Shown piece by piece: positions 43,598 through 51,166 of a DNA stretch of 63,805 bases; position 1 is the first letter of the stretch; every line of letters begins with the position of its first letter. The position numbers were made by a program, and so were the translations under genes. Under the pieces are notes generated by a model, which saw only the letters and a list, made by a program, of their open reading frames with translations, had not been told where the DNA came from and made no database searches. The DNA is from Myxococcales bacterium (GTDB lineage: Bacteria; Myxococcota; UBA727; GCA-2721815): contig PBLQ01000056.1 of NCBI GenBank assembly GCA_002721815.1, positions 1-63,805 on the forward strand, read 5' to 3'.

Positions 43598-44494
43598 ATG
43601 AAAAAATTAGCGATACTTTCTGTTCTTTTCGTTTCTTTTGTGGGCACCAATGCCTTGGCTGAAGAAACCTGTGGCGGCGCCGACTACGACAACGATGGCA
43701 CCAATGACCAAGTTACTTACGAAGGCCAATGTGATGGAACCGACGCCATCTACTGCACCGCGCCTGACGAAGAAGCAACGGCTGACAGTGCGCTCGAAAG
43801 AATCGCCTGTGCTGACCTTCTTGAAGACGGCAGCGTCGTTGGCACTTGCGCCATGCTGGATAACTGGGGCTCCTGGTGTGCTTTTCCGCAAGGCACCGGT
43901 TGTGCTTTCAGTGGTGGCGAAAGTAACATTTACTTCGCATGTGGCGACGCAAACGGTGCTGCATCCAACCTTTATTGTTCCTTGTCTACTGGCAAATGCG
44001 AAAGTGGAACTGGCACCTGTACACCCAGCGAAAACTACCAGCCCACCTGTGAGGGTAACGTGATGATGGCCAGCTGTCTGCCTTGGGGCCAAGCCATGGG
44101 CTACGACTGCACCAGCGCTGAAATCGGTGGTTCCAGCTGTACCTCCGGCGCTTGCGTGGGCATTCCTGCAGGCAACCCCTGTGACAACACCTATTTCAAA
44201 TGCGCTGACGGCCTGTTCTGTAACGGTGCAAGCTCCACGGCCATGGGCACCTGTGGCACCGAGCAGACCGGCACGGGTACTGGCACTGGCACTGGCACTG
44301 GCACTGGCACTGGCACCGGCACCGGCACCGGCACCGAAACTGGCGATACCAACGATGGTACCACCCGGACCGACGATGCAGAAGAACCAGCAGCCACCAC
44401 CGGATTTGGCTGTCAGGCCACAGGCGCAGGGAACGTCTCCTTGGCTGCCCTGTTCGCTTTCGGCTTGTTGGCCATCCGTCGCCGCCGCAAGTAA
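43598..44494 (+). CDS. Exported Cys-rich protein A', one module, MYXO-CTERM-like tail
   Basis: ATG at 43598 with GAGG upstream; a longer in-frame reading to 43499 has no signal-like start. The 298-aa product has a signal ending A-L-A, a single Cys-rich module matching the second module of protein A (E-G-x-C-x-G...C-x-x-x-x-x-x-G-x-W-C-A...A-C-V-G-I), a Gly-Thr repeat spacer, and a tail F-G-C-Q-A-T-G, hydrophobic helix and R-R-R-R-K. Likely surface-anchored. Confidence 0.85.
   Translation: MKKLAILSVLFVSFVGTNALAEETCGGADYDNDGTNDQVTYEGQCDGTDAIYCTAPDEEATADSALERIACADLLEDGSVVGTCAMLDNWGSWCAFPQGTGCAFSGGESNIYFACGDANGAASNLYCSLSTGKCESGTGTCTPSENYQPTCEGNVMMASCLPWGQAMGYDCTSAEIGGSSCTSGACVGIPAGNPCDNTYFKCADGLFCNGASSTAMGTCGTEQTGTGTGTGTGTGTGTGTGTGTGTETGDTNDGTTRTDDAEEPAATTGFGCQATGAGNVSLAALFAFGLLAIRRRRK
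44267..44340 (+). repeat. 6-bp GGCACT/GGCACC tandem repeat (Gly-Thr)
   Basis: About ten near-identical 6-bp units form the spacer of protein A'. Each unit is two codons, so slippage keeps the frame. Confidence 0.9.
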
Positions 44495-44520
44495 TCCTTT
44501 TTTAATAGGATAATCATCAA

Positions 44521-44547
44521 AAGGCTCCGATTTCGGAGCCTTTTTTT
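44521..44547 (+). terminator. Rho-independent terminator after A'
   Basis: Stem GGCTCCG (44523-44529), loop ATTT, CGGAGCC (44534-44540), then seven T. Confidence 0.88.
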
Positions 44548-44622
44548 GTTTCTACGTAGACCCCCTTGTCAGGGGTTTTCAATGGGTTACAAGCGAGACT
44601 TCATTTCTAAGGAGACCGTCGT

Positions 44623-45285
44623 ATGAAAAAATTGAACTGGACAATCGCACTCGCCACCTTACTGAGCCTCGCGCTTTTTCCCGCGTGTATCGACACCACC
44701 ACTGCTGTAGCAGATGATGATGACCGCGGCCTCAGCGCCCAAAATACGGATGGAAGTGGCGATGGTAGCAGCGATGGCAGCACCGATGGCAACAGCGATG
44801 GCAGCACCGATGGCAGTAGCGATGGTAGCACCGATGGTTCTTCCACCGACCTAACCGCTTTGTGTACCGAAGTCTGTGAAAAGACCAAGGAATGTATGGA
44901 CCCCGTGTGTACCCAAGACGTGGTCGGTGATATTGCGGCCTGTGCCAATCAATGCGCCGCAGACCCCAGCGCAACTGAAGTATCCCTCAATCAGTACCTC
45001 GCAGCCAGCTGCGACGAAATTGTGGCCGCGAACTGTACGGTGGCAGGAATCGCCGAAGTGTGCACCTGTCCAGAACCGTCCACGGGTGACTGTCCCGAGG
45101 GACTCTTCTGCATGGGATTCTCAGATGGCACCAACACCTTCTATCTTTGCTCTAATCAAGATGGCTCCTATCCTGCGGACGCCCCGATGTGTGACAACAG
45201 CAACCCCTGCGAAGCCACCCACATGTGTGTGGTCAGCAGTGCAGGCGCCACCTCTGGTTCTTGCTTGCAAACCTGCACCCAATAG
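44623..45285 (+). CDS. Cys-rich lipoprotein B', paralogue of B
   Basis: A 220-aa protein. Lipobox L-F-P-A-C at about 18-22. A T-D-G-S/S-D-G-S spacer (about 42-75) precedes a Cys-rich domain with C-x3-C-x5-C-x4-C-x10-C-x3-C and a C-terminal C-x5-C-x5-C-x11-C-x3-C, both as in B. B is soluble-secreted or periplasmic by its signal, while B' is lipid-anchored. Function unknown. Confidence 0.83.
   Translation: MKKLNWTIALATLLSLALFPACIDTTTAVADDDDRGLSAQNTDGSGDGSSDGSTDGNSDGSTDGSSDGSTDGSSTDLTALCTEVCEKTKECMDPVCTQDVVGDIAACANQCAADPSATEVSLNQYLAASCDEIVAANCTVAGIAEVCTCPEPSTGDCPEGLFCMGFSDGTNTFYLCSNQDGSYPADAPMCDNSNPCEATHMCVVSSAGATSGSCLQTCTQ
44751..44846 (+). repeat. 12-bp GATGGTAGCACC-type repeat (Ser-Asp-Gly-Ser/Thr)
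   Basis: About eight 12-bp units encode S-T-D-G and S-S-D-G in the spacer of B'. In frame, with imperfect third positions. Confidence 0.85.
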
Positions 45286-45339
45286 CAAGGATGGCAAACG
45301 CCACCCAAAAACAGTTCACACTGTAAACGCTCATCCGAA

Positions 45340-45373
45340 AAACCCTTTACTCACACGCGTAAAGGGTTTTTTT
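45340..45373 (+). terminator. Rho-independent terminator after B'
   Basis: An 11-bp stem AAACCCTTTAC (45340-45350) / GTAAAGGGTTT (45359-45369) with an 8-base loop, then a T run. Confidence 0.88.
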
Positions 45374-45405
45374 GTTATAAGTGGGGAACCCAACCAGGAA
45401 GCCAA

Positions 45406-46086
45406 ATGCCCCAAGAAGTCAAACTCCCAGACCTCAAAAATGAAGCGCTCGATCAGATTCCCCGGGCTTTTGCCCAAGGGGGTTTGAGTGCCTCTTTCGC
45501 AGCGGCTGGAGCGGGCGTGGCACGTACCCTGGCCACTCAGCGGAACATGAAAATCCACTGGCTCGCCGCTCTGATGGTCACCTTGGTGGCCACCGCACTC
45601 CCCTTCGATCTGTCCATTCGCGTGGCCTTAATTTTCTCCATCGCCCTGGTCTTGTTTGCCGAAATCTTAAATACGGCCTTAGAAGCATTCGTGGACTTAC
45701 ACATCAAAGACTATCATCGCCTGGCAATGCTGGCCAAAGATGCCGCGGCCGCGGGCGTATTGGTGTTGGCCTTAGGTACGGTGATCGTTTTCACAGAAAT
45801 GGTTTACCTGCAATGGCAGGTGGTTTTGGACAATCAACCCGCCGTTTGGACCACCGTGACCTGGGGCTTTCCCTTGGTCTTATCCGAGTGGGTTGGGCTC
45901 TTTTTGGTGAAAAGAAGCCCTTTGGCTTTCGGTAGGTTCGCCTTATCTCACGTGTTTTTGATGTTGTTGATTCCCATTAGTGCGGATCCTATCTTTTCTG
46001 CATTGGGTTTTATTTTGGTGTGGGTGGCTTTTTTGGCGCGACATATTTATCCCCACTCCGACATGGCCGAATTGGGTGAATCATGA
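45406..46086 (+). CDS. DgkA-type diacylglycerol/undecaprenol kinase with extended C-terminus
   Basis: A 226-aa protein. Residues 25-125 carry the DgkA core: A-x-x-G, R-N-x-x-I-H at about 46-51 and the signature F-A-E-I-L-N-T-A-L-E-A-F-V-D with D-A-A-A-A-G-V-L. The family is usually about 120 aa; here roughly 95 more residues add two or three membrane helices. It phosphorylates a lipid alcohol in the inner membrane. The stop overlaps the next start (ATGA), so it is coupled to the deacetylase. Confidence 0.85.
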   Translation: MPQEVKLPDLKNEALDQIPRAFAQGGLSASFAAAGAGVARTLATQRNMKIHWLAALMVTLVATALPFDLSIRVALIFSIALVLFAEILNTALEAFVDLHIKDYHRLAMLAKDAAAAGVLVLALGTVIVFTEMVYLQWQVVLDNQPAVWTTVTWGFPLVLSEWVGLFLVKRSPLAFGRFALSHVFLMLLIPISADPIFSALGFILVWVAFLARHIYPHSDMAELGES

Positions 46087-47084
46087 GCGGAACACATCAA
46101 CAACTGGGCTCGGTATCCATCGACGTAGACAGTACGGTTTGCTACCGACAAATACATGGCTTGCCTTTCCCGGAAGATGAAGCCGATCCCATTTATGAAA
46201 AAGCGTTACCTCGCTTTTTAGACGCCATGGCCAACTTGAACATCAAAGCCACACTTTTCGTCATCGGTCGTGACCTCGAAAATTCGGCCAATCGAAAAAT
46301 AATTGAACAAGCCGCCGCAGAGGGTCACGAAATAGCCAATCACTCATACCTTCACGATTACGCATTGAGTCGACTGCCCCAAGAGGACATGCGCCAGGAC
46401 GTTCGAAAAGCGCACGTGTTGATTCAAGAAGTAACGGGTCAGGCGCCAGTGGGTTTTCGTGCGCCAGGCTACAATCAAAGCGAAGCGCTCTTCGATGTGC
46501 TCGAAGATTTAGGCTATCAGTACGACTCCAGTTTCTTTCCCACGCCGGCTTATTTTGCGGCACGGGCCACCGCCATCGGCATGTACCAAATGCAAAAGAA
46601 AACCAGCCATTCTTTGGTGGGTGAAATGCGAGAATTTTTGGTGCCGCCCGAGCCCTTTTTCCCCATGCGCAACATTCGTTTTAAGCCGGCAAAACTTCAA
46701 GAGCATGCCCGTCGGATTTTAGAAGTGCCCATCAGCGTTGCGGGGCCAGCGAGGCTCCCTTGGCTCGGAACCACCTTGGTACTTGCCCCCGATCGCGTGG
46801 GGCAAATGATGACCCGGTCTGTGCTGCGACGAAAACAACCCGCGATTTTGGAGTTGCACGCCATCGACTTTGCCGACCCACAGGATGGTTTTGAGGATGC
46901 CCTTAAAACCGCACAAAACGATCTTAAAGTCCCCTTGAACGATAAACTGCGTCGCCTGGAAAACACTTTTCAAGAAATGGCGACGCAACGACAATTGGTC
47001 CCCATGAAAAAATTGGTGCAATCTTTGAGTTCCGTGTGCAAAGAAAAGCTCACTTGGCTGGGTGCGACACAACCCGTGTCATAA
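46083..47084 (+). CDS. Polysaccharide deacetylase family protein (NodB fold)
   Basis: A 333-aa protein. NodB motifs: S-I-D-V-D near the N-terminus, N-H-S-Y-L-H-D at about 92-98 (metal His), R-A-P-G-Y at about 126-130 and a late L-E-L-H-A-I-D. No signal peptide, so it is probably cytoplasmic and may act on a lipid-linked or nucleotide sugar. It overlaps the kinase by 4 bases. Confidence 0.88.
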   Translation: MSGTHQQLGSVSIDVDSTVCYRQIHGLPFPEDEADPIYEKALPRFLDAMANLNIKATLFVIGRDLENSANRKIIEQAAAEGHEIANHSYLHDYALSRLPQEDMRQDVRKAHVLIQEVTGQAPVGFRAPGYNQSEALFDVLEDLGYQYDSSFFPTPAYFAARATAIGMYQMQKKTSHSLVGEMREFLVPPEPFFPMRNIRFKPAKLQEHARRILEVPISVAGPARLPWLGTTLVLAPDRVGQMMTRSVLRRKQPAILELHAIDFADPQDGFEDALKTAQNDLKVPLNDKLRRLENTFQEMATQRQLVPMKKLVQSLSSVCKEKLTWLGATQPVS

Positions 47085-47087
47085 CTT

Positions 47088-48332
47088 TTAAGACAGGTTG
47101 GTTTCCAACCAATGAACGATGCCCTCGGCGATGGCTTTTTTACCCACCAAGCGAATTTCACCTTGGGCACTCACCAGGTATGCCACTTGTTCCCCCTGGG
47201 GCCCTTTGTCTTCGCCTCGGTTCGCGACCACGAGTGGCGTTCCCGCTGCGACCCTTTTTTGGGCAATGTCCATCAGCTGCTCGTGAGATACATTTTCTTG
47301 ATATTTAAAGGTCACGCGCGTGAGGTCTGGAAAAGCTTGTGCCACCTCGTCAATAACTTTTGCCGTGGGTTTCAGTGACACATCCCATTGGGCTTGACCA
47401 CTTTCGACCTTGCCAGACGTGGCTTCAATCGGCTCATAATCCGCCACCGCTGCGGAGAAGATGGCAGCATGAATGTCTTGGGATTTTAGTCGACTTTGTA
47501 CTGCCTGTCGGTATGCATTGTAGGAGGCCACCACTTCATGGGGAAGTCCCGATGGTGGCGTGAACGTACTTTGGCCGTGTATCAAATGCACATTGGCGCC
47601 TCTGGCGTAAAGCGCTTGCGCAATATCGGCGCCCAACCTTCCGGTGAATTTATTTGTAATGCGGCGCACATCATCTAAGAAAACGGGCGTGGGGCCCCCC
47701 GTCACAACGATGTTTTTTTCTTTTAGAGGAGACTTAGACATGGCTCGTGCCAAAGCCATCACCATGTTTTCCTCTTCCGGCAGGTTGTGTTTGCCGTAAT
47801 CATCACGCGGGGGAATAAAAAAGACGCCCATATCAGACAATGTTTTGATTGACCTTCGTAAGATGGCGTTGTTCATGTCACCGTGCATGGTGGGGGCAAA
47901 CAACACTTGGGCTTTCCCCTGTTCCATGCGCCCTAAAGCCGTGGCTAAGGTGGCAGTCACCGCCCCGTCTGCGATTCCCTGAGCCACCTTGTTAATGGTG
48001 TTATAAGTTGCAGGTGCAACCAAATAGGCATCGAAGGGTGCGCCATCAAAAAGATGCTCGGCCTTGGGCGTTAAGTGGGTCACTGCCTCCTGATTACAGC
48101 ACCAAGACATGGCCTCAGCAGTGACATATCGCGTGGCCTCCGATGACAAGAATGCCACCACATCAGCCCCATGTTTTCGTAAGGTCCGCGCGAACAGGGG
48201 CGCTTTAATGGCTGCGATCCCGCCCGTGATCAGCAAAGCCAACCGCTTGCCTTTCAGCAATTGGCTGAGCTCAGGCACATCATGATCGCCTAAAGGTGAT
48301 GGTTGGGCTTTTTCCCCGTTCCAGCTTTGCAT
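47088..48332 (-). CDS. coaBC: Bifunctional phosphopantothenoylcysteine decarboxylase / phosphopantothenate-cysteine ligase
   Basis: A 414-aa protein; GAGGA 6 bases before the ATG. An N-terminal extension of about 28 residues precedes the CoaC flavoprotein domain (I-T-G-G-I-A-A-I-K, A-P-A-T-Y-N-T, F-A-P-T-M-H); the CoaB domain starts with V-V-T-G-G-P-T-P-V and has V-A-D-Y and K. It makes 4'-phosphopantetheine for CoA. The usual substrate flap with C-G in G-x-x-A-C-G is replaced by P-P-R-D-D-Y-G-K-H-N-L-P, which lacks Cys. It follows the beta-helix gene by 13 bases. Confidence 0.9.
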   Translation of the reverse strand: MQSWNGEKAQPSPLGDHDVPELSQLLKGKRLALLITGGIAAIKAPLFARTLRKHGADVVAFLSSEATRYVTAEAMSWCCNQEAVTHLTPKAEHLFDGAPFDAYLVAPATYNTINKVAQGIADGAVTATLATALGRMEQGKAQVLFAPTMHGDMNNAILRRSIKTLSDMGVFFIPPRDDYGKHNLPEEENMVMALARAMSKSPLKEKNIVVTGGPTPVFLDDVRRITNKFTGRLGADIAQALYARGANVHLIHGQSTFTPPSGLPHEVVASYNAYRQAVQSRLKSQDIHAAIFSAAVADYEPIEATSGKVESGQAQWDVSLKPTAKVIDEVAQAFPDLTRVTFKYQENVSHEQLMDIAQKRVAAGTPLVVANRGEDKGPQGEQVAYLVSAQGEIRLVGKKAIAEGIVHWLETNLS

Positions 48333-48345
48333 GGAAAATCCTCGC

Positions 48346-49350
48346 TTATACCTGTTCCAAAGGATCCCCTATCTGCATTTTCGCCCTTTTTAAATGGGCT
48401 TCATCTAGTTTTGAGGCGGCTTCATCGGGGCGCCCCACCACCATGGCCCCTTTCGGCAGGTACACCCCAGCCTGAAAAAGTGCGCGTGCCCCCACCACAG
48501 CCCCATCGCCAATCCCCACGCCGATCACAGGCCGGTATAAGGTTTTCCCTTCTATTTCAGGGTATTGGCGGGGCAAGAGACCAAAAACACTCACCGCTGT
48601 GGTGACAAAGGCATCATCCCCCACCAAAGAATCGAACAAACCCAAGTTGGCGATGGTGGTGTTTTGGCCCACCACCACCCGCCGCAGATGCGTGTCCACG
48701 AGGGTTTGTGACCCGGCGCCCAAGACCGAGGTGTGCAAAACGCTGTTGGCTGCAACCCTAGACTTTTCACCTATTTGGCTGTCGATCACCGAGGCAAAAG
48801 CTTCTACGACAGCGTGATCTTTCAGCACCGCGCCCGTCACATGAGCGGTGGGGTGAATTTTAACGTTCCGACCCAGACGATTGTTGCTGGACAGCCCAAG
48901 CTGCTTCTTTTGCCAATAAAGCGCCATCAGATTGGTGTCCAAAACCTGACTCCAGTGAGTCAGATTGATGCCCCATGCCTCGTAAACAGGCAAAATCAGG
49001 TGATGAGGCTGAGGCCCATAAGGATCGGTCCTAAAACTTTTTTCTTCCAAGAGCTGGGTTTCAAAGGTGCCCATGTGACCACCGCCGGGCCGAAAGGTCA
49101 GTGTGGCCTGGGTGCCCGGGGAGCTAAAAGGCTGGAAAACATGAGTTTTTTTGGGCACCACCAAGTTCACGGCCCCATCGCAGCTCCCGCCCCTAGATTG
49201 GGCAACAAAGGCCCCCCAATTGGGCGTAACAAATAAATTCTCTGCCCAAGCTTCTCCCAAAGTATCTGCCTGTATTTGAGACCGTGCCTGGGCTTGCCAA
49301 TGGCTTAAGGATTGGTCCAAAACTCTCAACACACCCATGGGTGCCTGCAT
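48346..49350 (-). CDS. Left-handed beta-helix (hexapeptide repeat) protein, transferase-like
   Basis: The start is uncertain: I chose ATG 49350 (334 aa); ATG 49338 has a weak AGG upstream, and a longer frame runs to 49572 but would overlap the divergent PP2C gene and looks non-coding. The first 150 residues are a globular domain with F-R-P-G-G-G-H-M-G. Residues 165-310 are hexapeptide repeats (V-K-I-H-P-T-A-H-V-T-G-A-V-L) as in the helices of nucleotidyltransferases such as GlmU. No classic nucleotide-binding motif; acyl- or sugar-transfer activity is only inferred. Confidence 0.75.
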   Translation of the reverse strand: MQAPMGVLRVLDQSLSHWQAQARSQIQADTLGEAWAENLFVTPNWGAFVAQSRGGSCDGAVNLVVPKKTHVFQPFSSPGTQATLTFRPGGGHMGTFETQLLEEKSFRTDPYGPQPHHLILPVYEAWGINLTHWSQVLDTNLMALYWQKKQLGLSSNNRLGRNVKIHPTAHVTGAVLKDHAVVEAFASVIDSQIGEKSRVAANSVLHTSVLGAGSQTLVDTHLRRVVVGQNTTIANLGLFDSLVGDDAFVTTAVSVFGLLPRQYPEIEGKTLYRPVIGVGIGDGAVVGARALFQAGVYLPKGAMVVGRPDEAASKLDEAHLKRAKMQIGDPLEQV

Positions 49351-49519
49351 ATTTTGAACGTGGCTGGCTGGATTTGATTTCACACCATTGGACCTTTTTT
49401 GACGCGAATTGCTATTTCCCCCAACTAGGGTTTGACAGCAAGCCCCATATCTTGAAAAACTCTTGGGAGAATAAAGTGTTAAGGACATTTCTGTCACGCA
49501 TCTTTTGATTTGAGGAACC

Positions 49520-50305
49520 ATGAAACTCTTGGCCGCCGGCGCAACAAATGTAGGCATGAAGCGCACACACAACGAAGACTGTCTCGTTCAAGTGCCTGAA
49601 GAGAATCTGTTTGTGGTGGCTGATGGCATGGGCGGCCACGCATGTGGTGAAGTTGCTTCACAAATCGCAGTGGGTACGGTCGCCGAATTCTTTAAGAGCA
49701 CTTCTGAAGACCAAGAAATCACTTGGCCCTATAAAGAACGCCGCGGACTTCAATTCGAAGAGAACAGATTGGCCACTGGCATCAAACTGGCCAACCGACA
49801 AATTTTTGAAACGGCACAAACCGACGCGCGCAAGCGCGGCATGGGCACCACCATTGTTGCGGCCTTATTCAGCTCCGAAGGCATTTACACCGGGCACTGC
49901 GGGGACAGCCGCGCCTATCGATTTCGAGATGGCCAAATTGAACAAATCACAGAAGACCATTCACTGCTCAACGACTATCTCAAAAATCACACCTTAACGC
50001 CTGATGAAATCGAAAACTTTCCACACAAAAATGTCATCGTTCGTGCGCTCGGAATGAAAGACCAAGTGGAAGTAGATGTGAACCGAATGGAACCCAGCCC
50101 TGGTGACCTCTATATGCTGTGCACCGACGGGCTGAGCGGAATGATTAAAGATGAAGATATGAATGACATGGTTCAAGCGTATTTGAACGACGTGGAGAAA
50201 GCCAATGACGTTGAAGGCATGTGCCACGCTCTCATCGATCAAGCCAACGAAAATGGTGGCACAGACAACATCACAGTGGTCTGCGTCAAAGTATTAGCGG
50301 ATTAG
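49520..50305 (+). CDS. PP2C-type Ser/Thr protein phosphatase
   Basis: A 261-aa protein. PP2C motifs in order: R-x-H-N-E-D, V-V-A-D-G-M-G-G-H, G-M-G-T-T, G-H-C-G-D-S-R-A-Y-R, T-E-D-H-S, L-C-T-D-G-L-S-G and N-G-G-T-D-N-I-T at the end. A metal-dependent phosphatase, often partner of Hanks-type kinases; no kinase gene is in the window. The next gene starts 18 bases on. Confidence 0.95.
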   Translation: MKLLAAGATNVGMKRTHNEDCLVQVPEENLFVVADGMGGHACGEVASQIAVGTVAEFFKSTSEDQEITWPYKERRGLQFEENRLATGIKLANRQIFETAQTDARKRGMGTTIVAALFSSEGIYTGHCGDSRAYRFRDGQIEQITEDHSLLNDYLKNHTLTPDEIENFPHKNVIVRALGMKDQVEVDVNRMEPSPGDLYMLCTDGLSGMIKDEDMNDMVQAYLNDVEKANDVEGMCHALIDQANENGGTDNITVVCVKVLAD

Positions 50306-50323
50306 CCCGACAGGTTGTCTTCA

Positions 50324-51163
50324 ATGCGAATCTTTTCTCTCATTTCTGCTCTCCTCTTTTTGGTCAACAGCAATTGGGTACGAGCGCAAGAGAACAACGC
50401 CCCTGATACTGCGACGACAGAGGCCGCGGCCATATCCCCGGCTGAGCAGTTACCCTCCCCATCGGTAGCCCCTCAGAATACTGAAGAAAAGCAACCGGCG
50501 CCACCACCGGCGCTCCCACCTCCTCTCACGCAGTCAGCCAAACTGGATCAAAACGCGCCCACCATCGAAACGGTGATGGTGGCATCATCCAGTACAGCTT
50601 CTCCACCCATTGTCTCCGCGGTCTTGTTTGATGATCGCTCAGGCGTGGCGCTGGTGGAAGTACATTGGCGAGACAGTGCCGAGTCGGAATGGCAAACTAC
50701 CCCCATGATCGCCGGTACGGGGGGCATGTTCATGACCCGGCTTCCATTGGACTTGTCCAAAACAGGTTTCGAATACTTCGTGGTGGCCTATGACGAGGCG
50801 GGAAATGGTCCCAGTCGATACGCCTCCGCTGAAACACCCAAAAAAGTTAAAGCATCTCAAGAGAACACCTTGCAACGCATCCAACGCGTGGAGCCCAGCC
50901 GCACCGTTCATAGCGAAGACTCCTCCGGTTGGCTGATGTTTAACCTCGTACTGGCCGTGATCAGCGGTGGCACCAGCACTTTCTTTTGGGCCGATTATTT
51001 TCAAATCGAAGAAATGGTCAAAGATGACACGCTCCCAGAAGACTACGTGTCTGAGCTTAAAAATGCGCAAATCAACGATGCATTCATTGGTGGGGTCAGT
51101 GCCTTGGCCACTGCTGCAAGTTTGGGTGCATCCATTTATTTGATGACCGAACCCGGCGAATGA
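50324..51163 (+). CDS. Exported Pro-rich protein with Ig-like domain and two membrane helices
   Basis: ATG at 50324 with AGG upstream; 279 aa. Signal peptide ends N-W-V-R-A. A Pro/Ala-rich segment (about 25-75) is followed by a domain of Ig/fibronectin type (about 80-170: V-E-V-H-W-R-D, F-E-Y-F-V-V-A-Y-D-E-A-G-N) and two hydrophobic helices (about 205-225 and 250-270). No family name is certain. It follows the PP2C gene closely. Confidence 0.75.
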   Translation: MRIFSLISALLFLVNSNWVRAQENNAPDTATTEAAAISPAEQLPSPSVAPQNTEEKQPAPPPALPPPLTQSAKLDQNAPTIETVMVASSSTASPPIVSAVLFDDRSGVALVEVHWRDSAESEWQTTPMIAGTGGMFMTRLPLDLSKTGFEYFVVAYDEAGNGPSRYASAETPKKVKASQENTLQRIQRVEPSRTVHSEDSSGWLMFNLVLAVISGGTSTFFWADYFQIEEMVKDDTLPEDYVSELKNAQINDAFIGGVSALATAASLGASIYLMTEPGE

Positions 51164-51166
51164 AAC

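Noticed and set aside
48346-49572. A 408-aa version of the beta-helix protein starting at 49572
   Set aside because: It would overlap the start of the divergent PP2C gene, and its first 70 residues do not look coding.
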